In this document: positions 1 to 10,025 of the stretch, in pieces
Layout: the number at the start of each line of letters is the position of its first letter
How positions within the stretch are numbered: position 1 is the stretch's first letter
Origin: Alentia gelatinosa
Taxonomy: Eukaryota; Annelida; Polychaeta; Phyllodocida; Polynoidae
NCBI GenBank assembly: GCA_950022655.1
Contig: OX465584.1
Location: 8,089,124-8,153,123, forward strand
Reading direction: 5' to 3'
Length of the DNA: 64,000 bases
The notes under the pieces: generated by a model
Database searches by the model: none
Told to the model about the DNA's origin: nothing
What the model saw: the letters and a program-made list of their open reading frames with translations, nothing else
Translations under genes and position numbers: made by a program

Positions 1-109
1 TTAAAGAATATTTCATATGGTGAATTTTCCTGCACAATAAATCATATTAACGATTATGGTGCATCCAAACGAGTTGAGTTTTGTTTATTTTTATGATTCA
101 AGTGCGGTT

Positions 110-375
110 CTGAATTTATCTCACCCCTTTGACGGACATTAAAAGAACATCACAATATCAGAATAAAACAATTTCCTTTGCAAATCCAGTTGGAATCTCA
201 GCGTTGATCTCTTGTCTTCTCTCTGAAATCCTTGCTGCTGATTGGCCACATATGACATCATCTCATATCACTCTGCCATGACCATGGCGTAGTATTGTCA
301 CTTTACTGGGATGATCGTTGAGTATTCTTTCTACTGTTATTCCTATTGCTAAACTTGTACCAGGGGTGAGATAAA
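110..375. mobile_element. MITE bounded by TTTATCTCACCCC / GGGGTGAGATAAA
   Basis: The left end is TTTATCTCACCCCTTTGACG and the right end ACCAGGGGTGAGATAAATG. The interior includes GCTGATTGGCCACATATGAC and TAGTATTGTCACTTTACTGG. Closely related copies lie at 54030-54247 and, reversed, about 55150-55430. Members with the same ends but other interiors are at 41150-41265, 60305-60440 and 44636-44790. Confidence 0.7.
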
Positions 376-425
376 TGAGAAGAGATACAGAAATAATGTA
401 TGACTAGCCTGGAAGCGCCACCTAC

Positions 426-507
426 CTTTCTGTTCCCGCGCCACCTGGCGGACTCTGTCTCTGAACTCGGCGAATGCCATCAGGTAGGGCATCACGGTCT
501 CCTCCTT
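426..507 (-). CDS. CARS1: cysteinyl-tRNA synthetase, exon (C-terminal part)
   Basis: This is the leftmost CARS1 exon visible. It opens after a tcttgcAG acceptor and closes at AAAG|GTAGGT. It encodes 27 codons plus one base, including MPYLMAFAEFRDRVRQVA and ending REQK. The segment follows the anticodon-binding region in animal cytosolic cysteinyl-tRNA synthetase, where human has a close equivalent ([21 protein letters not shown]). Its phase (0 in, 1 out) fits the upstream exon at 2888-2956. The rest of the C-terminus, including the lysine-rich extension of eukaryotic enzymes, lies beyond the left edge. The short length kept it from standing out as an ORF; the call rests on homology and splice sites. 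Confidence 0.93.
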
Positions 508-828
508 CTGCAAGATTATAGATTATAGGATTATAGATGAGGAACACACTTAAGGTTTCAATGGGATTTTACATTTCTACTCATATATTATACTTCCATG
601 GTGTATTATTTGGAGCTCCAAATAAGTAGAAAATATGAATAAGGTCACACCATAATTACTGACTTAGGAGAATTGGAGTAGTCCATTATCTGGTCTATAA
701 AATGAGAAAGTCCAGATCAGCAAGATATAAAGAAATGCCAAGGCTCTATAACATTAAGAAAGAAACTGATGAGTGTTTGGTCTGTGTCCTCATTCGCCAT
801 CGAGTTTGGAGTGCACAGTAATATTAGG

Positions 829-973
829 AAACGTCCTTACTGTGGGCGAAACGTTTATCGTTCTAGGTCAGTCGCCGATTTCATACGGCCTGACGCCTAT
901 GGCGTCAGGCCGTATGAAATCGGCGACTGACCGAGAACGATAAACTTTTCGTTCACAGTGAGGACCTTTGCTT
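829..973. mobile_element. foldback element, about 65-bp arms
   Basis: Near-perfect inverted repeat centred on GACGCCTATGGCGTC. The arms contain CGATTTCATACGGCCTGACG and AAACGTTTATCGTTCT. A close relative occupies 47434-47577 and half-related copies occur at 52350-52500 and 53240-53400. It is preceded by the GAGTTTGGAGTG dispersed repeat. Confidence 0.8.
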
Positions 974-1107
974 ATTATCATATACCATAAGATAATTAAA
1001 AACTCTATTTTAATTACTTAGAAAGTTGCAGTTACAGCGGGCATGAACATTATTAATACTGCACCCGTAGCAGCGGGCAGTATTTAATAGACACTCGGAC
1101 ACAGGTA

Positions 1108-1262
1108 TTTATATAGAACGTCCTGACCATGCTGTACAATTCACAGAACGAGATGGTAATTTACGGTTTGTACGGACCGAGGCATTTATGCCGAGTTCCG
1201 TACAAACGGTAAATTATCATCGAGTTCTGTGACTTGTACAATCATGGTTGGACGTTATATAT
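1108..1262. mobile_element. foldback element
   Basis: Inverted repeat of about 65-bp arms: GTACAATTCACAGAACGAG and ACGGTTTGTACGGA on the left, complemented on the right by TCCGTACAAACGGTAAATT and GAGTTCTGTGACTTGTAC. The centre is GGCATTTATGCC. It is not related to 829-973. Confidence 0.75.
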
Positions 1263-2887
1263 TTACTATATACCCGAAATTTTAAAAAAAATCAATTTCA
1301 TTTGGCTTAACACCCAATTTTTTAATAAACGTGTATGGCAAGGTGGTCCGTATTTTAGTGTACGGACCGGCGGTCCGTACAGTATATTTACGTCATATGC
1401 CGAAATGGTGCGTATTTACAGTATATACGGCATGGGTATATAGTAAATAATAATATGAACGAGGCGATAGTAGAGTGAATATTCTGAAGCACTCCAAACG
1501 AGATGATGAACGAGGACACAGACCAAGCACGAATATGTTTCTGATTTTATTAGCCTAGAAATATCCATCTGTTTATCATCCTGAGTTACCGTACTCGTAA
1601 GCCCTTGAGAACGACTTCCTAATGTTAAGCCTATGGATGTTTTATACCAGGCCAAGAAGAAGATGTAGACTGCATGTCATTTTCATTCAGCTATAACCTG
1701 AAGACTATACTGTCCATGGCGATACTACAAGTTTAGTAAGTCAATCTAGTGTAGCGGTCGTCAGGTTAGGTTAGTTACCTGACCGTGATGATCAAACTTA
1801 CCCGATATGCTACCTTCTGAATCACCAAATCACAGGTCGGTTCGCGGTTTGAAAGAACCGGATGCCTTTTTACTACTCACACCAAGACTAAACACACAAC
1901 TATGATAAACAAGTATTTTACTTATACGTTCCCCTAACCGAAGCTAGGTAACTCAAAAGCGGGCCGGTTACAATCAACCTAAGTCGAACTACCCTGACCC
2001 TACTACCGAAAGAGTAAGGAAAGTTGGCACTCTCTGGGAGAGCCCAAGGATTAGACTTGCTCAAGTCTTTGATTATGAACATTCATTAAATGATTAAGCA
2101 CAATCAGTATAAAGTTTATTTTAGTATGTATCCTTCTCTGACTGGCCCATGAATCAAAGACTTGTCCACTATGAACAGAATCTCCTGTTTATTACCCCAA
2201 GCCACTTCCTGTAACCCTATACTTCCTCCTACCCCTCCCCCTCCCCTCCTCCAATTCCCTGGCCGTCTTTGTTGTCATAGCAATAAATTTCGCCTACTTC
2301 TGACTCTGACCTGATTGAGATCAAAGTGAGAGTATCAAACTCCCATCAGATATCCTGATCAGTGGCCAGGATATCTGTATGAAGAGTGTTGGAAATACTG
2401 GCGCTGAACAACGCCAGAAATCCAACACCATTACCGATTGTACCAGTCCCTGTATCTGACTGAGGAGGGTAGCCCTAGACTGCAGGGACTGGAGCCAGTC
2501 TACCCAAGGATGTGTCTCTCTCTTGAGAAGCATGTCGATCTAACTGCCACCTTGACTATATATATACAGTCGGGTTATGTAATGAAGGGCGGACCTGTGG
2601 CACTTCCGTGCACAGGCTCGGCTCGGCTACTCACAGTCGGAAGCAGACAAGACACGCCCTCTGCCGAGAAAGAAGCAAACCACTACCCGATCCCGACACT
2701 AGGATTTCAAACTCAAATTTCCAATAGCTGGAAAGGAATGAAAGAAATATATTTAGGAGAATCCATTTGTGGATCGAGAAAGCATTCAGCATCCACGGTT
2801 GACGATGATACCTGACAAGGTACACTGTTAGTGCGCCCTTTCCCTTGAAAAGATTAGTGGAAATATTAACACTTCTTGGAGACTTAC

Positions 2888-2956
2888 GTTTATTTCGCCT
2901 GCTGCCACTGACTGTGGGAAACCCATGGATTCCGTCTCGTTTATGGCACCAAACAC
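2888..2956 (-). CDS. CARS1: cysteinyl-tRNA synthetase, 23-codon exon
   Basis: This small exon lies between a catttcAG acceptor and an AAC|GTAAGT donor, both in phase 0. It encodes VFGAINETESMGFP and a short tail. This continues directly from ...TRMLK in the exon at 3304-3443 and matches the family's ..MLKIFGAVEED..GFP.. stretch after the anticodon-binding helices. The exon sits inside a longer open frame (2631-3095) whose remainder is intron and has no similarity to the enzyme. Confidence comes from the exact join on both sides. Confidence 0.93.
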
Positions 2957-3303
2957 CTGAAATGTAAACGCTAAAATGAACACACTGGTGAATAGTCACT
3001 GTACAATGAACGCTGAGAATGTACAAGTGTTGGGAGAATACCAGTGAAAAGTATACTTTTGGTACAAAAATGAACTTCAGCATATAAAAGTGCAAAATGA
3101 CCCCTTAAGCGGGGTGTCCCCGAAGCGGGGTTTTACTGTACATCTTTATTATCTACCTCTGATTAAAAAAAAAAAAAAAGGTAATAAATATTTAGAATAC
3201 GAAGCTAACAGGTCTGTCTCCAGTAAAATGCTACTTTAAAGCACGGTGCTTAAAGCCAAAAAAAAAAAAAAAAAAAAAAAAAATGGCGAATAAGGTGTCG
3301 TAC

Positions 3304-3443
3304 TTTGAGCATGCGCGTGAGGTAGGTGGCGACCTCTGTGAGCAGGTAGCGGTCCGGGTTGCCCGTCTTGGTGTCCAGGTAGATGTTGGTGGCGCTCACG
3401 AGGTCCCGCAGACCGTCCATGGCTCCCTTCGTATCCACAGAGT
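3304..3443 (-). CDS. CARS1: cysteinyl-tRNA synthetase, anticodon-binding helices exon
   Basis: This exon of 140 bp opens after a gtacAG acceptor in phase 1 and closes at CTCAAA|GTACGA in phase 0. With the G carried from the previous exon it reads DSVDTKGAMDGLRDLVS...NIYLD...YLLTEVATYLTRMLK. It corresponds to the helical anticodon-binding domain of the eukaryotic enzyme (human LCDNVDTRTVMEEMRALVS...LYLTHMLK). The donor is not ideal (GTACGA). A run of about 23 A residues lies just downstream on the intron side (3260-3282), but the reading frame is intact. Confidence 0.95.
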
Positions 3444-3548
3444 CTGTACAAAGAGCAAGTACCACCTGATGTATGCTGCCTTTATTAAAACTCTATGTTA
3501 ATACAGACGTGGGTCAATCAAATATATACTATCGTAAAACTGGATGAG

Positions 3549-3666
3549 TTTTAATCTTGGCCACCGTATGCCACGACTGGAGTTTGGCATAGTGACTTCA
3601 TGAGGCGAAGCTGAGTGAAGTCCGGAGCCAAAACTCCAGGAGTGGCATGCGGTGGCCAAGATTAAA
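3549..3666. mobile_element. foldback element
   Basis: The arms TTTAATCTTGGCCACCGTAT and GTGGCATGCGGTGGCCAAGA are complementary. A shorter internal inverted pair (GACTTCA / TGAAGTC) lies between. It is close to the CARS1 exon at 3304-3443, on its intron side. Confidence 0.75.
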
Positions 3667-4734
3667 GCGAATCAGGTTTTGATTTTATCCTACCCTATCT
3701 CCTCGATTTTTGAATATTACGTGATAACAATTCTGTATGCCACTAGCGGCATATAAAACTCTGTATGCCAGTCAGCGTGGCATACGGAAACCCAATGTTA
3801 AGCCTATGGGATTTTATATTAGGGGTAGGATAAAGAGAAGGTTAAACTTAACTTAAGCCAGTATGTGGGTTGGCTATGCCAATGATGTGCATAATCTTTA
3901 TGGGGCATGAAAAATAAACCTAGATATCATCACATTTTTGCCTAGAGAGTCGAGCCAAATCGTTATAAAGGCTGACTTGCTGTTCCTATACTTTTACTAC
4001 CACTGTCCTCTCACTGATGGTATAATCTCACTGGGACTGTTCTCTTTCAAATAGTATACTCCACTGTCAGATTTTAAAACCATGGTGACAAGGATTGGTA
4101 TATATATTCGCAAAACGGGCCCAGATTCTCCTTGTGAAAAGGACATTTATATCTGTATAAGAAAATGTGAGTGAAGAGCGAACTTTCACCAAATACCTGC
4201 CTGAATGTGACACACAAAATTCATTCCTTTATCTTACCCCAGCATTTTTTCCTCATAGAATAACATTGGAAACTCGTACTCAACGCTCATGATGTATTTC
4301 TAAAATACTCAATGGGGGATGATGTCACAAACATTGGGCAAATACGGTAGTCAGTGACAGGGGTGAGATAAAATTATATTGGTTTGCTACATAATCTCAC
4401 TTGGCTTTGCCTCGTGAGATTATTCCGCAACCAAACCTCATGGCATGTTTTTAGTATCTACTGATCTTGATGCAGTTCCTTAGTAGTAATGTGTTTTCCC
4501 TCTCCACTCCCGACCTCCTCCCCGCCCAGTTCTCATCAAGACTGTCATCGATCGTCTTTCATTTGCGTCAATAGTGCCTTAATTTCCTTAATTACCATAT
4601 GCCATAAAAATGACACTTTCTTCCTCCTTCTGTTTTTTTTGGGGAGGGGAGGGGGTGACCTGGTGAAATCTCCAGCCTGCAACTTGTAGCAACTTTGTCA
4701 CGTGACACAAAAGTGTCCAGAAATGTCTTGTGTA

Positions 4735-5450
4735 AAAGGGAGTAGGAAAGGCTGACTCGGATAAATATTCAATGAGTAATGCGACTGTCTGTTTATCGTA
4801 GAGTAGTGAAGGCTGACTTGGATAAATATTCAATGAGTAATGTGATTGTTTCATTCAACATTAAGTAGTGAAGGGTGACTCAGATAAATATTCAATGAGT
4901 AATGCGACTGTCTGTTTATTGTAGAGTAGTGAAGGCTGACTCGGATAAATATTCAATGAGTAATGTGACTGTCTCATTTATCATTGAGTAGTGACAGCTG
5001 ACTTGGATGAATAATCAATGAGAAATATGACGGTCTCATGTAATGGAGAGTAGTGAAGGCTGAATATTCAATGAGTAATGTGGAGAGTAATGATGGCTGA
5101 CTCGAATGAATATTCAATGAGTAATGTGGAGAGTAGTGTAGGCTGACTCAGATAAATATTCAATTACAAATGTGACTTTCATTTATCATAGAGTAGTGAC
5201 GGCTAACTCGGATGAATATTCAATGAGTAATATGACTGTCTCGTGTATTGGAGAGGAGTGAAGGTTAACTAGGATGACTTTTCAGTGAGAAACGTGGAGA
5301 GCAGTGAAGGCAGACTCTGATAAATATTCAATGAGAAATGTGACTTTTTGTTTATCGTAGCGTAGTGAAGGCTAACTCAGATAAATGTTCAATGAGGAAT
5401 GTGATTATCTCATTTATCGGAGAGTAGTTAAGGCTGACTCTGATAATTTT
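4735..5450. repeat. minisatellite, about 60-bp unit
   Basis: About 13 imperfect units beginning GAGTAGTGAAGGCTGACTC and containing ATAAATATTCAATGAGTAA. Units vary in length (about 36-63 bp) and carry substitutions, so the array is fairly old. It lies in the CARS1 intron between exons 3304-3443 and 7131-7272. Confidence 0.9.
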
Positions 5451-5599
5451 TTATTGAATCCAGGAATTATCATATCAAAGGATATATCAATAGGACTATT
5501 TGCTAGTTCCGTGACACAAAGGTACTATTTTCTCATATAGAGTGGCTTTGAGGCCATATGCCACAGCTGTGAATCTGTATACCACAGTTATGGTGTCTG

Positions 5600-7095
5600 A
5601 TAGTTTTTAAACAATGGGTCGTGGTTTAATGAGTCCCCATACATTCTCAATGGGTACTTTGTACATCATGGATAATAAACAATGGGAAGTGGTTTACCGA
5701 GTCCCCATACATTCTTAATGGGTACTTTGTATACCATGGATAATAAACAATGGGTAGTGGTTTATTGAGTCTCCATACTTTCTCAATGGGTACATTGCAT
5801 ATTATGGATAAGGAAAAGTGGGTAATGGTTTACTGAGTCCCCATACATTCTTAACGGGTACTTTGTATGCCATGGATAATAAACAATGGGTAGTGGTTTA
5901 CTGAGTCCCCATACATTCTCAATAGGGACTTTGTATACCATGGATAATAAACAATGGGTAGTGGTTTACTGAGTCTCCATACATTCTTAACGGGTACTTT
6001 GTATACCATGGATAATAAACAATGGGTAGTGGTTTACTGAGTCCCCATACATTCTCAATAGGGACTTTGTATACCATGGATAATAAACAATGGGTAGTGG
6101 TTTACTGAGTCTCCATACATTCTTAACGGGTACTTTGTATACCATGGATAATAAACAATGGGTGGTGGTTTACTGAGTCCCCATACATTCTCAATAGGGA
6201 CTTCGTATACCATGGATAATAAACAATGGGTAGTGGTTTACTGAGTCTCCATACATTCTTAACGGGTTCTTTGTATACCATGGATAATAAACAATGGGTA
6301 GTGGTGTACTGAGTCCCCATACATTCTCACTGGGTACTTTGTATACCATGAACAATAAACAATGGGTAATGGTTTACTGAGTTCCCATACAGTCTTAATG
6401 TGGACTTTGTATACCATGGATAATAAACAATGGGTTGTGGTTTAATGAGTCCCCATACATTCTTAATGTGTACTTTGTATACCATGGATAATAAACAATG
6501 TGTAATGATTTACTGAGTTCCCATACAGTCTTAATGTGGACTTTGTATACCAAGGATAATAAACAATGGGTTGTGGTTTACTGAGTCTCCATACATTCTC
6601 AATGGGTACTTTGTATACCATGGATAATAAACAATGGGTAATGGTTTTCCTGAGTCCCCATACTTTCTTATGTGGACTTTGCATACCATGGATAATGAAC
6701 AATGAGTAACGGTTTACTGAGTCCCCATACATTCTCAATGGGGACTTTGTATACCATGGATAATAAACAATGGGGAGTGGTTTACTGAGTCCCCATACAT
6801 TCTCAATGGGGACTTTGTATACCATGGATAATAAACAATGGGTGGTGGTTCACTGAGTCCCCATACATTCTTAACGGGTACTTTGTATACCATGGATAAT
6901 AAACAATGGGGAGTGGTTTACTGAGTCCCCATACATTCTCAATGGGGACTTTGTATACCATGGATAATAAACAATGGGTGGTGGTTTACTGAGTCCCCAT
7001 ACAGTCTTAATGTGGACTTTGTATACCAAGGATAATAAACAATGAGTAATGGTTTACTGAGTTCCCATACATTCTCAATGGGGACTTTGTATACG
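5600..7095. repeat. minisatellite, 68-bp unit, about 22 copies
   Basis: Units contain GGATAATAAACAATGGGTAG, then TGGTTTACTGAGTCCCCATA and a CATTCTCAATGGG block ending TTTGTATACCA. The same unit occurs singly inside a dispersed element at about 24290-24350, 27500-27550, 30880-30940 and, interrupted, 62035-62490. The left edge (5450-5660) continues into the rest of that element. The array therefore expanded in place from one copy. It ends about 35 bp from a CARS1 splice donor. Confidence 0.92.
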
Positions 7096-7130
7096 ATTGA
7101 TAACAAAGTAAGCAGTGACGACAGACATAC

Positions 7131-7272
7131 CGCAGAGGGCTTGGTGCACGGTGGCCACCAGTTCGGTGAAGCGGGCCTTGAGGTTCATCTCGGCCGCCTC
7201 CCACTTGGTGAAGGATTCCGGTCCGTCGGCGGGCACACGACGCAGGGCTGCCTTAACGTTCAGGAAGAACTC
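7131..7272 (-). CDS. CARS1: cysteinyl-tRNA synthetase, exon after the KMSKS exon
   Basis: The exon opens after a tattgtAG acceptor in phase 0 and ends CTCTGCG|GTATGT in phase 1. It encodes EFFLNVKAALRRV, a variable linker, then FTELVATVHQALC. This directly continues ...VERMFN of the 14226-14459 exon and matches the start of the helical domain (EFFLNVKD..., ..H.ALCDN). Two repeats hem it in. A 68-bp minisatellite ends about 35 bp beyond its donor side (5600-7095), and the LINE starts about 150 bp beyond its acceptor side. The coding sequence is GC-rich and clean compared with those flanks. Confidence 0.95.
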
Positions 7273-7552
7273 CTACAATACACAAGAATAACATCAGGAT
7301 GTGTCGTTTGGTGTCTGATTGTCTAGACACCAGTCATAGACGTTTTTATCATGACTAGTCATTAAATGATAGAGGAAAATCAGAATAAAGTTCATTATGA
7401 TATGTATCCTTCCCATGAATATAGATGATGGCCGCGCTGGGCTGAGACGGTGTGTGCGTCGCAGGGAACACCCATGAGTTAAATCAACAGTCACAGATTG
7501 AAAACAGTGAAATCAGCAGTTAAACCCACGACATGAAGATACAGCGGTCACT

Positions 7553-9046
7553 ATGGCGACTAACTTAGACCCTAAAAAGCAAAGAGAAGCCAGAGAATCT
7601 ACAAAGAAACTACGACCGATAAAGCAAGGTGAAGACACACAGGCCGCCATATCACCAACGCAGGGGACGCCGGCTGTTTACCTACCCCAACTCAAACCGG
7701 GCTCTTCACTCCAAGCTGTTATCGAAAAAATCAATGAAATTGAAACCAGGTTAGAGGCACATGAATCCCTATTATCCAAACAGACCCAGTTAATCGACAG
7801 GATTGAGAAAAGGTTAGAAAAATCAGACGCACTTGTTAGTAATACAGCTAAACTACTAGACCAGGTAGCAGAAAGGCTGACAGACACAGAGGCCACGCTA
7901 GGCACTCACGGCCCTACTCTCAACAGGCTTACCACTCAACAAGACGCTCTACAAACAGACCTACTCAAGTCTCACCTAAAGGTCCTCAGGAACGCGGACA
8001 GGCTTGACATATATGAATCCGAAAAAAGGAGGAAACTTCTTATAATCTCAGGAAAAAAGGAAAACAAGAACGAAAACCCTAGAGACATTGCCCAACTTCT
8101 CCTGAGAGACATAGGATTAAACTCTAACACAGTCCCGATTGAAACCGCTCACAGGAGAGGGAGGTACACCCCTGGAACTCGCCCCAGAGATATTGTGGTA
8201 TCACTGGGGACACCGTCTACTAAATCCAGCATCTATCGGAACCTCCATAAGTTGAAAGGGAACGATACTTGGTTCAAAGTCGCAATACATGACGAGCTCT
8301 CGAAAGAAGATCTACAGACACAAAAAAACCTACGCTCAATCAATGCCTTAGCTCACTCTCGTCAACTAAATACACGGGTGAAAGGGTTAACAATTGTTGT
8401 CGAAGGACAGTCCTATGACGCGGATCATCTAGACCTCCTCGAAATGGATTACCCCGGTATATCGATTCAGAGGGCCAAGACACAACGAACCCCAGACGGA
8501 ATAGCATTCCAAGGACCCTACGCCCCGTTATCTAATCTCTTTCCATGCTCCGTGAAATATGAAGGAGTTACCTACGACAGCGCCGAGCGAGCCTACCAGG
8601 CGAAGATGGCCGATTGGTGTGACAACGAAAGAGTCCTGGAACAGATTATGGTTGCAGCCGATGCATACGACGTAATGCACATCGCCAAACGAGTTAAAAA
8701 GACGGCCGACTGGACCAAACACCGCGAAACGATAATGGAAAAAATCCTACTTGCGAAATTCCGACAAGATGAGGACCTCGCCAGAACGCTAATCAACACA
8801 GGGGACCAACACCTATATGAAGCCACGAGAGATCCCGAATGGGGATGTGGAAAACACCTTGGACAGTTGAAGGACATAACGCAGGAACACATCACTGGAA
8901 AAAACAAACTTGGATTGCTCCTCCAAAAGACCCGCGATATTATCAAAAATGAGTTTGAGGAGGTTACAGATGACGACGAACATAGCGGTAATGAGGATGA
9001 GGAACAGGCTGAACCGGAACCCGACACTACAGAAGAAAGGGAGTAA
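7553..9046 (+). CDS. LINE ORF1 protein fused to a NADAR (YbiA-like) domain
   Basis: A 497-aa ORF1. Residues 1-50 are basic and disordered. About 50-160 form a heptad-like coiled coil expected to drive trimerisation. About 161-250 look like an RRM (strands KLLIISG and DIVVSLG). About 243-300 resemble the C-terminal RNA-binding domain of L1-like ORF1 proteins (KVAIHDELSKEDLQTQKNLR, then GLTIVVEGQSYDADHL). Residues about 315-466 match NADAR/DUF1768: APLSNLFP, VTYDSAERAYQA, ILLAKF, LINTGD, LYEATRDPEWGCG, GKNKLGLLL. The motif Glu (345) and Gln (349), the WG.G turn and GKN.LG are present, so the fold looks intact. Characterised NADAR proteins act as N-glycosidases on NAD-related metabolites or ADP-ribosylated guanine in DNA; the role here is unknown. 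An acidic tail (467-497) follows. The start is the first in-frame ATG; a 12-codon out-of-frame upstream ATG (7533) overlaps it. Confidence 0.93.
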   Translation: MATNLDPKKQREARESTKKLRPIKQGEDTQAAISPTQGTPAVYLPQLKPGSSLQAVIEKINEIETRLEAHESLLSKQTQLIDRIEKRLEKSDALVSNTAKLLDQVAERLTDTEATLGTHGPTLNRLTTQQDALQTDLLKSHLKVLRNADRLDIYESEKRRKLLIISGKKENKNENPRDIAQLLLRDIGLNSNTVPIETAHRRGRYTPGTRPRDIVVSLGTPSTKSSIYRNLHKLKGNDTWFKVAIHDELSKEDLQTQKNLRSINALAHSRQLNTRVKGLTIVVEGQSYDADHLDLLEMDYPGISIQRAKTQRTPDGIAFQGPYAPLSNLFPCSVKYEGVTYDSAERAYQAKMADWCDNERVLEQIMVAADAYDVMHIAKRVKKTADWTKHRETIMEKILLAKFRQDEDLARTLINTGDQHLYEATRDPEWGCGKHLGQLKDITQEHITGKNKLGLLLQKTRDIIKNEFEEVTDDDEHSGNEDEEQAEPEPDTTEERE

Positions 9047-9752
9047 CCCCCCTCTCGATTCTACAAATATGTGACTCTTAACAATTGATTGCTTTGACCG
9101 CTTGACCCATAGACCGGTTAAAACTATTACGCAACAGGTGATTACTCTGACCCTAAGTAGATGTGATGATTGCTCTGACCCCTGTTATGATGATTGTCTC
9201 CTACCTCGCTTATGAAGCCTTGTTATACATATAAATAAGTCGACCTATTGACCCTATAAGTGACGAGAACAAATCTTCAACCGTGTACTATATAATTTAG
9301 AACTGTTGTGATGACTTGGTTCTATGTATAACTATACCGACATATCCTAACTTAACGAGGAGCTCTTACATATCGGGTTATATGAAATAACTATGATGAC
9401 ATATTTGTCGGGCTATATGAAATAACAATGTTGATATACTTTGACCTACACAGGTATGCTAACCACTTATTATCTTCTATTTTTGTTTTATTGTTCACCT
9501 TTTATCTATAAGACTAACGTGGTACCAGACCGAGACCAATACCGGGTCTATGTGGTTTTTTGTCCTTTACATAGATCTACTATATAACGATTAATGTTTT
9601 ATCTTTAATATTGATACAGCTTAATGCTGAAATGTAGTATATGAAATGAAACTATTAGATTATGATGTAAGGTTAAATCCCTGGCGACGCATGCCAGAGT
9701 TCTCTTGCCTTGTATTTAAGGCCTCTTTTTCTTGTCTGCCCATCAAGTGAAC

Positions 9753-10025
9753 ATGAATGATAGTGACCTTAGTAGTCGAAACTATCACTCTGAGATTGGT
9801 GTATTTTACTTTGATGAGAATTTGATGTTGTGGATTAGGCAGGATCCTATTATTTTTAGCTTTAAGAAGTGGTACAGACTGTTCTTGACCATAGTGACCA
9901 TTGAACAATGTTTATACAAAGTCATAGTTATTACACTTTACTCAGTAGTAACCTTTACACCTAAAACAAACTATCCTCTGATACCAACAACTAGTGATGG
10001 AAATACACACCTAAATAATGGATGA
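9753..10025 (+). CDS. possible small ORF overlapping the ORF2 start
   Basis: This 90-aa frame lies in the spacer between ORF1 and ORF2 and begins at ATG 9753 (MNDSDLSSRNYHSEIG...). It has a hydrophobic/aromatic middle (FFKKWYRLFLTIVTIEQ-like) and shows no family I recognise. Its TGA stop overlaps the ORF2 start as ATGGATGA, an arrangement used for termination-reinitiation in some LINEs. It could equally be chance openness in AT-rich spacer. No conserved domain supports it, so treat it as a hypothesis. Confidence 0.3.
   Translation: MNDSDLSSRNYHSEIGVFYFDENLMLWIRQDPIIFSFKKWYRLFLTIVTIEQCLYKVIVITLYSVVTFTPKTNYPLIPTTSDGNTHLNNG

Larger units (their letters stand above)
508..2887. other. CARS1 intron, repeats only
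   Basis: Foldbacks at 829-973 and 1108-1262, the AGCACTCCAAACGAG dispersed element (1460-1640), and a repeat at 2070-2540 related to both flanks of the LINE insertion. No coding exon was seen. Confidence 0.6.

Noticed and set aside
2631..3095. 154-aa minus-strand frame taken as one gene
   Set aside because: Only 2888-2956 is coding (CARS1 exon with acceptor and donor). The remainder is intron by homology and splice signals.
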